Assembly (NCBI GenBank): GCA_027858775.1
Contig: JAQICA010000013.1
Coordinates: 1-64,000 of the forward strand
DNA: 64,000 nt
Direction of reading: 5' to 3'
Source: Salinivirgaceae bacterium
GTDB taxonomy: Bacteria > Bacteroidota > Bacteroidia > Bacteroidales > Salinivirgaceae
How positions within the stretch are numbered: the first letter of the stretch is position 1; the number at the start of each line of letters is the position of its first letter. Of this stretch, positions 42,729-53,700 are shown in pieces. The notes below the pieces were generated by a model. It was not told the origin of the DNA. It ran no database searches and was given only the letters and a program-made list of their open reading frames with translations. A program made the translations under genes and the position numbers.

Positions 42729-43181
42729 TTATCTCATTACTTTAACCTTAACAGCAACAGGGCCTTTGGGTCCCTTTTCTCTTTCGAACGTTACCAGGTT
42801 ATTTTCTTTTATCGTTTCCTCTGTGTTATTCACATGAAAAAATACGCTTTCATTATTGGCTTTATCTTTTATAAAACCAAACCCTTTATCATCATTATAA
42901 AATGTCACTACTCCTTTGCGAATCAATTCTTCTTCTGGCAAATCCTCATTTTTAGGGACACTAATATCAATGTCTTCAAGGTCTACCTCAGTTTTCTTGG
43001 TTGGATCGGGTGGCGTATCCATGATCACGCCATTCTCATCTACATAAGCAATCATGTCGTCTAAGCTGCCTCCACCCTCGTTGTCTTTACGTTCGAGTCT
43101 TCGTTGCTCTTTTGCTTTACGTTTTTTTTCTTTCTTGTTTCTTACTTCTTTTTTACCATAAGTTTCTCGTGATCTTCCCAT
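42729..43181 (-). CDS. Cold-shock-domain protein with basic N-terminal extension
   Basis: GVVTFYNDDKGFGFIKDKANNESVFFHVNNTEETIKENNLVTFEREKGPKGPVAVKVKVM; MGRSRETYGKKEVRNKKEKKRKAKEQRRLERK N-terminus. Confidence 0.93.
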   Translation of the reverse strand: MGRSRETYGKKEVRNKKEKKRKAKEQRRLERKDNEGGGSLDDMIAYVDENGVIMDTPPDPTKKTEVDLEDIDISVPKNEDLPEEELIRKGVVTFYNDDKGFGFIKDKANNESVFFHVNNTEETIKENNLVTFEREKGPKGPVAVKVKVMR

Positions 43182-43204
43182 ATATTTCCTTTCTATTTTT
43201 TAAT

Positions 43205-44065
43205 TTATAATTCCGGCAATTTATTTTTCAGCAATCTCCTTAAGCTCACAAGGCCTTTGCTTCGAATTTGTCTGACTCTTTCAGAGGACATTCCGTAAAG
43301 CCTAGCAATGTCATGCAAAGAGTATACCTTTGAACTGTCTAAACCAAACGATTTGGTTATTATATCTCCTTCTCTGTCGGGCAATTTTGCCACGGCTCGC
43401 TTAATATTTTTCACAATAGAGTCGCTCAATAGTTGCTTATCGGGCGATGCCGTATTGTTCGATTCAATCAAGTCGTACAACGTTAAGTCGCTTGACGCAT
43501 CATTCGAAACGGGCATATCGAAAGATACGGATTTTTTTCCACTTCTGTTAGCAATTGCCACATCTAAAACGGGAATACCTATGTACAATGCAATTTCTTC
43601 ATCGGTGGGATAGCGCTCCAGCTCTTGTTCAAGATAAGGAATCGATTTGGATATTTTATTGATTGACGTAAGACGGTTTAGTGGCAATCTTACCGTTCGA
43701 GTTTGTTCAGAAATAGCTTGAATAATGGATTGTCTGATCCACCAGACGGCATATGAAATGAACTTAAAACCACGTGTGGCATCAAATTTTCCAGCAGCCT
43801 TAATAAGTCCTACATTACCCTCATTGATAAGGTCCGAAAAAGATAATCCGTGATTCTGGTACTGTTTGGCTACAGATATTACAAACCGCAGATTGGCGAG
43901 CACCAATCGTTCTAGTGCATCGTCATCTTTATTTTTTATGCGCCCGGCCAATTCCACTTCTTCGTCGGCAGAAATCATTTCGTACTTACTTACCTCCTGA
44001 AAATATCGGTTTATTGACTCTTCAGATCGTAGTGTTATTTGTTGCGTTATTTTTAATTGCCGCAT
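43205..44065 (-). CDS. Sigma-70 family RNA polymerase sigma factor (RpoD-like, divergent/group 2)
   Basis: SDLINEGNVGLIKAAGKFDATRGFKFISYAVWWIRQSIIQAISEQTRTVRLPLN; region 4 YSLHDIARLYGMSSERVRQIRSKGLVSLRRLL. Confidence 0.93.
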   Translation of the reverse strand: MRQLKITQQITLRSEESINRYFQEVSKYEMISADEEVELAGRIKNKDDDALERLVLANLRFVISVAKQYQNHGLSFSDLINEGNVGLIKAAGKFDATRGFKFISYAVWWIRQSIIQAISEQTRTVRLPLNRLTSINKISKSIPYLEQELERYPTDEEIALYIGIPVLDVAIANRSGKKSVSFDMPVSNDASSDLTLYDLIESNNTASPDKQLLSDSIVKNIKRAVAKLPDREGDIITKSFGLDSSKVYSLHDIARLYGMSSERVRQIRSKGLVSLRRLLKNKLPEL

Positions 44066-44370
44066 TAATTTATTTATCCATTAATCCTACAGTCATAATA
44101 AAATGGGTTAAACTATTACAAAAAACGTTGTGTATGTGATAGTCATTTCCCGCCGAAAAATTCATTGGTAAAAGTCTGTTGTTTTAATTATTCTCGGATT
44201 TTTAATTATCGGAAAACATTAAAACAACTTTTTCATTCCTGTTTGCAGCGTTCCGGTATCCTACTCCAAAAGGGTTCGGTTTGCAAATTAACATACCGAA
44301 GGTTTTCCCTGAACATTACCTGGCTGGTATTCAATTGCAGCCCGGGGCGTTTCATATTTGTCTAGTATCG

Positions 44371-44415
44371 AAAAAACAAATACCCATTCCGTCAAGAGTG
44401 ACAGGAATGGGTATT
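44371..44415 (-). terminator. Terminator downstream of cspA on the minus strand
   Basis: 12-bp perfect stem AATACCCATTCC (44379-44390)/GGAATGGGTATT (44404-44415) with inner GTCA-AGAG-TGAC; minus-strand T-tract TGTTTTTTCG. Confidence 0.85.
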
Positions 44416-44454
44416 CTAAAAATTTCGATATTTAATATATTCAAATTAAATAGC

Positions 44455-44652
44455 TTAGACTGCTTGAACTTGAACTGCCATAGGACCTTTTTCGCCTTGT
44501 TTTAGTTCAAATGTTACTTCTTGTCCTTCGTTAAGACCTTCGTAAGAGTTCTGTAAACCTGTGCGGTGTACAAATACATCATTACCATCTTCAGTTTCGA
44601 TAAATCCGAATCCTTTGGTATCGTTATACCATTTTACTTTTCCTGTTGCCAT
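44455..44652 (-). CDS. Cold shock protein CspA family
   Basis: MATGKVKWYNDTKGFGFIETEDGNDVFVHRTGLQNSYEGLNEGQEVTFELKQGEKGPMAVQVQAV. Confidence 0.96.
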   Translation of the reverse strand: MATGKVKWYNDTKGFGFIETEDGNDVFVHRTGLQNSYEGLNEGQEVTFELKQGEKGPMAVQVQAV

Positions 44653-44666
44653 AATACTGTTAATTA

Positions 44667-44927
44667 CTATCGGTTAAAATTTTCTTTCTTTGGTCTGGCT
44701 TCATTTACCACCATTTCGCGACTTTCATAAGTTGCACCATTGAGCTCTTCGATAGCTTTAGTGGCTTCAGTGTCGTTCTCCATTGTTACAAACCCAAAAC
44801 CTTTGCTTCGGCCTGTAAATTTGTCAGTAATTACTTTTGCTTCGGTTACTGCACCGTAATCTTCAAAAACCTCTTGAAGGTCTGTTTCATTGACCCTGTA
44901 ATTGAGGTTACCTACGTAAATGTTCAT
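44667..44927 (-). CDS. RRM-type RNA-binding protein
   Basis: MNIYVGNLNYRVNETDLQEVF...TDKFTGRSKGFGFVTM (RNP2 and RNP1). Confidence 0.95.
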   Translation of the reverse strand: MNIYVGNLNYRVNETDLQEVFEDYGAVTEAKVITDKFTGRSKGFGFVTMENDTEATKAIEELNGATYESREMVVNEARPKKENFNR

Positions 44928-44951
44928 ATAAAAAAATTAAATTGTTACTTC

Positions 44952-44968
44952 GGCTGAGTTTATCAGCC
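44952..44968 (-). promoter_or_regulatory. 5' UTR hairpin upstream of the RRM/CspA operon
   Basis: GGCTGA-GTTTA-TCAGCC: 6-bp stem located about 25 nt upstream of the start codon. Confidence 0.45.
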
Positions 44969-45053
44969 ATTTTTCTGATTTAAAAAATAAGCAGTTTTTT
45001 CTAATCGTGAGAGAGTAGTAAATAAATGCGCAGATCTAAATCTTAATTCGGTA

Positions 45054-45081
45054 CAAAGATATGCAATTATTTTAAATTCAA
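45054..45081 (-). promoter_or_regulatory. Putative Bacteroidetes promoter for RRM/CspA operon
   Basis: Minus strand TTG-N17-TATCTTTG (-33/-7 consensus), giving an approx. 120-nt 5' UTR. Confidence 0.55.
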
Positions 45082-45228
45082 TAAGAAAACAGGTCTTTTT
45101 TTTCTTATTTTCCAATTATTTTTTGAATTATCGTTAAAATCATATCAATTTCGGTAATCATCCCACGTTTAAAGAAACAAGTGCATTTTCAGCTTAATAT
45201 GAATGTATAAAGAATAAATCCACTTCCA

Positions 45229-47643
45229 TTATTCATATCGAAGAACTGAAGCTGGATTGACCGATGCTGCCTGGCGCATTCTTATTGCTGAAACAGCAAT
45301 AATCATAAGACCAATAATAAGGAGTGACCCAATAAAATGGATTAAAGAGAATGTGATACTTGCGGCAAACGTATTGAGCCACAAATTCCCCAAGTACCAC
45401 GATAAGGGAAAAGCAATTAATGCTACCATTGTATATATGTGTACAAATTCTATTGCAAACATGCGAAAAATCGATTTGTACGATGCTCCATATATTTTCC
45501 GAATACTTATTGCTTTGCTTTTGTACAAAATCAGGAATGAAAACAAGCCCAATAGTCCGGCAACAGATATAATGATGCTAATTACAGACATAAATGCAGC
45601 AATTTGACTGAACTTTTTCTCCTCAGCATACTGTTGTGTGTAAATATACTGATATTCATCCACTTGTACATACTGCTTTCCTAAGTATTTTTTTAATTGA
45701 TTTTGAATATGGTTTCTGGCAACTGTTGATTCTCCTCCACGGTATCTCACGGCAATGTACTGTTTACCAAAGGATCCAGAAGAAGAGTCGTTGCCCAAAT
45801 CAAGTACAAAGGGCTCTGGTTTTTTATGGAGTGTTTTGGGGTAAAAACCAGAAAAGACACCTATTACTCGTTCAGAGCCTGAATAGCTACTTACGGTAGT
45901 GCCAATACCGCGGCGGGCATCATTATAACTGAGATATTTTATCATTTCACCGTTCACTATAACAGCTCCTTCACGATCTGCTGAGTCAGCATTAAAGGAA
46001 CGCCCCGAGGTAAGGTTAAGTCGGTAGGTTTCAGAAAAATCGGACATTACACGCAAAGCGGCGAAAAAAACCAATTCTTCGTCTGGCGTGCCTCGTTTTA
46101 AAAAGAATGGAAACCGATTATGATCAATTCCTGGAATATCATCCGAAGCCGTAACCCGTAATATACTCGGATGCTCTTCCAGGTCTTGTTTAAATTCCAC
46201 GTAGTTCTCATGTAGTCCTGTAAAACGGGTACTAATAATAAGTAAGTTATTCCGATCGAGGCCGGTGTTGGAGTGCAACAAATAGTTGTATTGTCCGTGA
46301 ATAGTAAAAGCGGCAAACAAAATCAATGTAGAAATAGTCATTTGAATAACAACCAATATTTTACGACTTACACCGGTTTTAGAGATGCGTTTCAGGTTTC
46401 CGCGTAAAATACGTGAAGGAAACAGTCCGGCAATAAGTGTTACTGGATATAAACCACCAATAAACACAACCAAAAGCACCAGAGATAACATTACAACGGG
46501 ATAATACGAGCTAAACAAATCGGGAAACTGAAACTGTTTTTCTGTCATACTATTAAACCATGGCAATAAAAGTTCGGCGAGAACTAATGAAATAACGCTT
46601 GCGACTATAATAATTAGAAATGCTTCGAAGATAAGTTGCCATTTTATGTCTGACTCTGAAGCACCCAAAATCTTTTTTATGGCCACTTCTTTTGCCCTTT
46701 TGGCAAATGTTGCGGTAGTAAGATTAATATAATTAATTATTGCCATGATGATTAAAAACAGGGCAATCCCTCCAAAAATATAGACATAAACAATATTGCC
46801 GTTGGGTTCAATTTCATATTCAAGGTTAGAAGTTAGGTGAATATCGGTAAGCGGCTGAAGCAACAATTTATTGTTATCGCGCAACGATGGTGAAAAGTGT
46901 TTATAAACAAATCCGGGAAAGCGTTTTTGCACAAAATTGGCATCGGCAGTGCGTGTAAGTTTAATATATGTCCAGCAAGGGTTATTCACCCAACTATCGG
47001 ATAATTCTCCACCTCTCTGCTCCCTTAGCGTTTCCATAGAAACAAGAACAGAAAAACGAAAATGGGAACTCTCCGGCCAATCGTCCACAACAGCCTCCAC
47101 CTTAGCCTTGAAAGAATTTTCAATTGTTAACTCCTTTCCAACCACATCAATATATCCAAAATATCTCAATGCTGCCGTACGGGTTATAACGGCAGAATAT
47201 GGTGTGGTCAATAGTTTATTATTATTTGCAGAGTGCAATATTTTTGTTGTAAACACATCAAAAAAACCAGAATCGGCAAAGAAAAAGCCACGATCTTTAT
47301 GAACGATATTGCGATAAGCAACCTGTGTAGCAGACGACTGGTAATTGTACAACCGGGTAATTCCTTCTACGCGATCGGAAAATTCTTCGGCTACAGCCGG
47401 CCCAAGTGGGAACGGACAGCTCGAAGACCGTTCGACGATTCCTCCATAATTACCAATTTGGATAATTCTGTGTATACGCTTATACTGTTGATGATGACGA
47501 TCGTAACTCAACTCATCTTTTAAGTACAAGCCAATGAGAAACACGGCAGTAAACCCCATAACCAACCCTAAAACATTTACAAACACATAAATCTTGTTTG
47601 TAAAAGCATGTCGTAGTGCCATGTATAACAGTCTCAACTTCAA
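45229..47643 (-). CDS. FtsX/MacB-like ABC transporter permease
   Basis: 804 aa, two FtsX-type domains (TFAKRAKEVAIKKILGASESDIKWQLIFEAFLI; KSKAISIRKIYGASYKSIFRMFAIEF). Confidence 0.92.
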   Translation of the reverse strand: MKLRLLYMALRHAFTNKIYVFVNVLGLVMGFTAVFLIGLYLKDELSYDRHHQQYKRIHRIIQIGNYGGIVERSSSCPFPLGPAVAEEFSDRVEGITRLYNYQSSATQVAYRNIVHKDRGFFFADSGFFDVFTTKILHSANNNKLLTTPYSAVITRTAALRYFGYIDVVGKELTIENSFKAKVEAVVDDWPESSHFRFSVLVSMETLREQRGGELSDSWVNNPCWTYIKLTRTADANFVQKRFPGFVYKHFSPSLRDNNKLLLQPLTDIHLTSNLEYEIEPNGNIVYVYIFGGIALFLIIMAIINYINLTTATFAKRAKEVAIKKILGASESDIKWQLIFEAFLIIIVASVISLVLAELLLPWFNSMTEKQFQFPDLFSSYYPVVMLSLVLLVVFIGGLYPVTLIAGLFPSRILRGNLKRISKTGVSRKILVVIQMTISTLILFAAFTIHGQYNYLLHSNTGLDRNNLLIISTRFTGLHENYVEFKQDLEEHPSILRVTASDDIPGIDHNRFPFFLKRGTPDEELVFFAALRVMSDFSETYRLNLTSGRSFNADSADREGAVIVNGEMIKYLSYNDARRGIGTTVSSYSGSERVIGVFSGFYPKTLHKKPEPFVLDLGNDSSSGSFGKQYIAVRYRGGESTVARNHIQNQLKKYLGKQYVQVDEYQYIYTQQYAEEKKFSQIAAFMSVISIIISVAGLLGLFSFLILYKSKAISIRKIYGASYKSIFRMFAIEFVHIYTMVALIAFPLSWYLGNLWLNTFAASITFSLIHFIGSLLIIGLMIIAVSAIRMRQAASVNPASVLRYE

Positions 47644-47681
47644 TTGCCGTAGTTTATCGAAAATTAAAAAAATGCTTCTGG

Positions 47682-48428
47682 TTATGATAGCTGCTCACCA
47701 AAACGTTCTCCAACATTTTCATGAATGATTTTCCCATCGAACAAGCGCAAAATGCGACTGCTATAATCGGCATCCCTGTTAGAGTGCGTCACCATGACAA
47801 TAGTTGTACCTGTCTTGTTAAGCTCTCTTAGCAACTGCATAACCTCCTCGCCATGAACGGAATCGAGATTTCCGGTAGGTTCATCGGCCATAATCAGTTT
47901 TGGACGAGCCACTACGGCGCGGGCTACAGCTACGCGCTGCTGCTGACCGCCGGACAACTGTACCGGAAAATGTTGCTGCCGATGCGTAATTTGTACTTTT
48001 CCCAAAGCCTCCTCTACCCTTTTACGCCTTTCACGCATGGAAATGCCCATATAAATGAGTGGCAACTCAACATTTTCGAACACATTTAATTCTTCAATTA
48101 GATTAAAGTTTTGGAAAATGAACCCCACATTACCTTTTCTAAATTTAGCACGAGCCTTTTCTTTTGCATTACTTACATCGTTTCCCATAAATGAATATGC
48201 GCCGGAAGTGGGCTTATCTATGAGGCCGAGAATATTGAGCATGGTTGTTTTACCACACCCCGATGGCCCCATAATTGCAACAAACTCGCCTTCTTGTATT
48301 TCAATTGTAATGCCGTTTAAAGCGACAGTTTCAACTTCGTCGGCTCGAAAAATCTTACTTAAATTGGTTGTTTTCAGCATTTTTTCTGTATTCAATATGC
48401 ATACTAATAATGGTTTTAACCCATACAT
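47682..48428 (-). CDS. ABC transporter ATP-binding protein (LolD/MacB type)
   Basis: IMGPSGCGKTTMLNILGLIDKPTSG; LSGGQQQRVAVARAVVARPKLIMADEPTGNLDS. Start probably internal at MLKTTNLSKIF. Confidence 0.94.
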   Translation of the reverse strand: MYGLKPLLVCILNTEKMLKTTNLSKIFRADEVETVALNGITIEIQEGEFVAIMGPSGCGKTTMLNILGLIDKPTSGAYSFMGNDVSNAKEKARAKFRKGNVGFIFQNFNLIEELNVFENVELPLIYMGISMRERRKRVEEALGKVQITHRQQHFPVQLSGGQQQRVAVARAVVARPKLIMADEPTGNLDSVHGEEVMQLLRELNKTGTTIVMVTHSNRDADYSSRILRLFDGKIIHENVGERFGEQLS

Positions 48429-48887
48429 CTAAAAATAAAAAACCAAAGGGGATCAAACGTTTGGCTCTAAATTCATCAATTCCAAAATTAGCAAATTTTT
48501 CGTTCATCCGTAAAGAGATTGTAATGAAATAAGCAGACCCTTTAAACGAAGTTATTTAATTCTTTAGCAACTTGAAAATACGGCGAATAGCAAGCTGTCT
48601 AATGAATGGTCAAGAGAGTTTAACGGCAAAAGATTAAGTTAAAACGCCAGGTTATTTCGGTGCATTGCTTAAGGCCTCGACAAAAACCCTGAACAAAGTA
48701 TTATGCAGGTAAACCATGTTTTTAGGAAGACAATATCATAAATGCAATTGCAAATTGCCGTGTAATTTGCAGCTGAACTGCAAGTTGAGCGCGATGTTCG
48801 TGTATTTTTTGAGTAATTTGTTATTTCAAAATTGTTTTGCTAATGAATTTTCGTACTCTGTGAAAAACATTTTTTACCGTTTTGATT

Positions 48888-50717
48888 TTATTTCCGTATC
48901 GTTATTGTCTGTCCGCGTACAGCCTTAAATACAACCTGGTTTTGTAATGAATCTTTTTGAATTATTGCTTTTCCTACAGAAGCATTTACTTTTATCGGTT
49001 CAAAATCAAGGTTTAAACATACATCATCAACTTCAACATTTTCGGAGCCAGCCACAAACACAACTATTTTATTATTACTGCTTTTAACATAAAACCGGAG
49101 CATCATCAAATTCTTTCGAAAACTCGAAATCTCATAGGCAGAAGCAATCCAGGTATCATCATTTTTCACCATCTTGAAAAGATTTCCCAAGGCTGTAATC
49201 GTTGTATCATTATTACCGACATACCCCGGATGTCCCTGATAAACCATGACTCCCCCATAAGGCTTTACAGCGTAATTCCAGTAGTTTTCCAGGTATTTAT
49301 CATAAAGTTGAGTTTTTGCGAATAGTTTACGCGGCGATTGTTTCCTGAGTGTTTCCACATTTTTTAAGAAATAATAATCGTCATGGTAGGTTGGAGCTAG
49401 CTCTATAATGTCTGTGGAATGATAAAATCCTTCATTGCCCACAACTATATTATGGGGAACTACACTACCGTGAATGAACTTCAAATTATTGGCGCCGATA
49501 CTACTTTCAAAGGTGTAATTCTGTTCAGACAGAGCCATCATTCCCCAAAATCCCGGCATTGTGTATGGGAAGCGGAAACCGATAAAATCTTGTTCCCAAA
49601 CTTGTTCGTTCTTGAGAATATCGCTAACAGATTGGGAATAATTAAAATTACGATAGTTATCAAAAGCATATCCGTTACTTTGTAAATGAATGCTTTCTTT
49701 TTGCAAAAAATGTCGAATATCTTCAGGTACATTTCCATTAACAAAATAGTCGGCTGTAATTTTATATTTTTTTAAAACCTTTTGAACATGTTTATAATTC
49801 TTAAGTTTCCCACCGGCATTCATTGTCACACAGAAGGCATATTGATGACCTCCCGGCCATGGGTTAAGCTGCAGAGGGATGTTGTTTTTTGAGTGAAAAT
49901 CTTCCAAAACAGCATGATAAAACCCCGATATCTTGTTTGTGCTAAGCAATCCCCCTTCATCAGCCGGATGCAGAAAATCCGATGAAGCCAGTAAGTAGGC
50001 AGTTCCATTGCCATAATGGTTTTTAACAATGGCCGGTATTGTGTCCGTTTTATTGACCCAATTAGCTAATATTTCAACATGGTCACTTATCAGCCTATCG
50101 GGAACCAATGTATAAAAATATTTACCGGCTTTGGATCTCATGTATTGGCTTGTTTCGCCACTGAGATGTCCATAAACCTGAAAACCTTCCATGTTTTTCT
50201 CTGTGAGCTCAAGTCCGTAACATTCGGCTAAAGGATAATTAGCCGCTGCGAGTTTTCCATGCAAAACGATACGGTCAGTGCCATCGGTTTTGTTTCGACC
50301 CACATTATCGCCGGAAATCAAAATTCCTCCGGAGTGTACAAATTTGCGAAGGTTCTCCATCTCAGCTTTCGACATAAAAGTAAGTGAGTATTTACGGTCT
50401 GCATCGTGGTAGCCGCGAGCTGTTGAGAGAATTATTACATTAAACTTCTTCAATTCTCTGGGCTGATACAAGATATCTCTGGGTTCAAGCCGAACAGTGG
50501 CGCCTTTCTGATTAAAGGACTGCAACGCAATAACAATTCCTTTGGGCAAAGTGGTTTTTGAGCTTTCCAGCCCCGTTGTGATAATCAAAACACGGGGAAG
50601 TTGGTGCTGTGGGTTTGAATAATCAACACTGCTAGTACTTTTTTCTGAACGGCTACATGAAAATAAGGTCAGCCCAATCAGAAATAAGCTTATAAATTTT
50701 ATTGTTTGCATTACCAT
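48888..50717 (-). CDS. Lipoprotein: ThuA/GATase-like domain + degenerate polysaccharide-deacetylase-like domain
   Basis: Lipobox LTLFSC; VLIITTGLESSKTTLPKG...NVIILSTARGYHD...GGILISGDNVG; then YAFCVTMNAGGKLKNYKHVQKVLKKYKITADYFVNGN. Confidence 0.65.
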   Translation of the reverse strand: MVMQTIKFISLFLIGLTLFSCSRSEKSTSSVDYSNPQHQLPRVLIITTGLESSKTTLPKGIVIALQSFNQKGATVRLEPRDILYQPRELKKFNVIILSTARGYHDADRKYSLTFMSKAEMENLRKFVHSGGILISGDNVGRNKTDGTDRIVLHGKLAAANYPLAECYGLELTEKNMEGFQVYGHLSGETSQYMRSKAGKYFYTLVPDRLISDHVEILANWVNKTDTIPAIVKNHYGNGTAYLLASSDFLHPADEGGLLSTNKISGFYHAVLEDFHSKNNIPLQLNPWPGGHQYAFCVTMNAGGKLKNYKHVQKVLKKYKITADYFVNGNVPEDIRHFLQKESIHLQSNGYAFDNYRNFNYSQSVSDILKNEQVWEQDFIGFRFPYTMPGFWGMMALSEQNYTFESSIGANNLKFIHGSVVPHNIVVGNEGFYHSTDIIELAPTYHDDYYFLKNVETLRKQSPRKLFAKTQLYDKYLENYWNYAVKPYGGVMVYQGHPGYVGNNDTTITALGNLFKMVKNDDTWIASAYEISSFRKNLMMLRFYVKSSNNKIVVFVAGSENVEVDDVCLNLDFEPIKVNASVGKAIIQKDSLQNQVVFKAVRGQTITIRK

Positions 50718-53700
50718 AGTTGTTTTAATGTTATTTCGCTACCGGGTTCGATGTTTAAAAACAAGGTTCCGGTTGTATTATGCAAGGTATATTGTCCATT
50801 TTCTCTGATAACCTGAATGAAAGGAGCCGGAGTTTTGTATAAAATGGTCAGCGGATGATTATAAACAGAAGGATCCAATGAAGTTTCAACATGTAAAAAT
50901 GTTCTTAATCCACGGCGCGAAATATTCAGTCTTGTGTTTTTCATTTCTTTCCGATAACGGAACACATCCCATTCATTGGCCGTCCAGTATCCGTTATTGC
51001 GTGCCAGGCGAACCTGCCATTTAAAATCATCTTTGCTAACGAAAAGATCGGATCCTTTTTTGCCAATGGTATCTTCTGTCAAATAAAGATAGTTGAAAAC
51101 CTGCCACTTATTTTGATTCCGTTTTAAAATGGAATCGAATTGGGAAGTGGTGTAATGATAGGCGTTATAATTGATAAATGCCAATTTGCCTATTTGGTGC
51201 TTCCCGGGTTTTGTTGTTCGGCTGTAAGCAGGCTTTCGCCAGGAACGGTCTCCGAATGAGTGTGTAATGATAAATTTATCGAGGTCTAATTCGGTTTTTT
51301 CTTCAATCCGGGAATATTGCCCGATGAGATCGGCACTTTGCGAATTCATTTCTATTGTGGGAACGTGTCCATTCTCCTGTAACTGATGTAGAGCATTGAA
51401 GCTGAATCGTTTTCTGCGCCCAGTTTTGTCTAACCTATAACGTCCGGGAGCCTGGCCTATAACATCCGGGACTACCCCAAAAGAACCGCTGATATGATAT
51501 TTATCCAAAACAGGCATGGCATAATCGATTTGGGAATAATCTGAGCTTTGGAAACTGAAAGAAACAGCTCCAACTTTATTTTGATACCACGGAGCGATAG
51601 AAAATGATTGGTTATCGGGGATTTTTATCGTATCGGTAAGGTTTATATGATGTTCGGCAATACGAAAATAATTTTTCAAACTATCATAAAGTGGTTTGAG
51701 TCTGGATGTCCATGTTGGCTCTTGCCAGCTTTCCCACTGATAATGGGAATATCCATTGACTGGAAAGCGATGAAGAATATTATTGTTTTTGTCGGTGATA
51801 AAACAAATTAGATGGAAACCATCGGTTTGTGAAGCTTCAATTGTTGCGGTTCCTTTTTGGTCGTCCAGCACATAGTTTTTTGCCGGGTCGCTTACGTTAA
51901 GCAAATGCCAGTCGAGTCGTAACTCAAACTCCCCGTTTTGGAAGTACCAATCGGCATTGGAAGTAATGGCCTGATTGCTTTTCCCAAATTTAAGCGGACT
52001 GCGATTGACAATAATGGAATCATACGTTTGCCCGGTTAATGATATTCTACCACGATTAGTTAACAACTCCTGCATAACGAATTTTCCGTTATCATTTGGC
52101 TGAGAAGCATAAATGGGAATAGAATCATTGTAAATATCAGTGAATACTGAATATTGCTCGTCAACCAGGATGTTGGCAGAATCTTGATTGAAGAATTCCG
52201 CCAAAAATTCAAATCCGCGTTCAAATTTTTCATTGGTGAATGGCAACCGATGGTCACCTTTTTTTTCATCGTAGGTGTCTATCGCAATATAAAGGTTGTG
52301 TTTGGTAAAATTCAAATCGCTCCATTTCCCGTTCAAATAAAAGTATGCGGGATCGGCATGTAATTGATAACTATTTTGTTGTTCTTGTTTTATTTTGTTT
52401 GCCCAATCTTTGGGGTGTCCGTCGATGGTTCGTTCGCGGCTCTCCAGGGCAAGAATACCAAAGCTTTGTTCGGGATTTTCCATGTTATGCCACAATTTGC
52501 GATCGTGAAAGGGTACTTCAAAATCCATAACCAACCAGTTATGCTTAAACCACTCGTCGGCCCACTCAAAATAGAGTGCTCCGGCACAGCCAGATTGAAA
52601 AATATCTCTCGTCAGTGTCATTGAAAGTCGAGCCTGTTCTGCTTCGGAATGTCCGCCCTGATCAAAACCCAGTGGAGTAACATGGCTGGTTCCCCGGCTG
52701 CTGGGCAGGCCATATTCAGCTATAACTAAAGGAATTCCTTCATGATGCGATTTTAAATCTTGCAAATAACCGTAATAATTATCTTTTTGTCCCGACGCAT
52801 TGGTTGCCTGCGCGTATTCCGGCTTTAGATAAACATAGTCCGGGTAGTAAGGATAAGCATGATAAGAGGCGAAAATACCGGGAATAAACATTTCGCTACT
52901 GTAGAAATTTTTAAAATGAATAGACTCCAAATCATTATCAAACTCTCTTACTTTTTCATTTTCAATAATTTCGGTATTGTGATACATGGGGTCTAAGGGA
53001 AGCCAGTTGACAAAAGACAACGGATGTTGCATTTTATAGGTTTGGGTTTCGTAAAGCACGGTAAAGTCCATAATTTCGGCCAGCCAGACTTCCATAGGAT
53101 TGCCATTTGGCATAGAAATAAAATCGCCATAATAATGATCGACAGAGTGTTTTTGATTTGTGATAAAAACGCCGTTGGGCTCCCATTCGCGCCCCAACAA
53201 CAGTCCAGTAACATAACGGGAAACATCGGTTGAATAAACTCCGGATGCTTTCCCTTTTTTCGGATATAATACGCTATTTCCATGTAGGACATCAATCACA
53301 TCCATGATTTCTTCCTTAAAATTACGGGTAAATTTAGCATTACGATAGTCGTGCTCTGGGGGTTGTGTGGCCCATACGCCCTGCGCCAGATAAAGCGGTT
53401 GATCCTGATTGTGAAGATTATATTGCGCAAAAGCTTCGTAAAATACCGGAGGCAAAATAGTGTAAATACGAATTACGTTGGCATTCATACGACCAATTTG
53501 CTGAAACCATTGCATATATTGGTCATAGGTCATAGCAAATTCTGCAGGGAATTTCCCCGGCAAAGCCACGCCCAGATTAACGCCCTTCATCAAAAATGTT
53601 TTCCAGTGGGGATTAGATTTTTGATAACCATAATCTAACATTTTGAAATAATTTCCCGCGGCACGAAAATAATAATCTGCTTGAGCAGAGAGTTGCTGAA

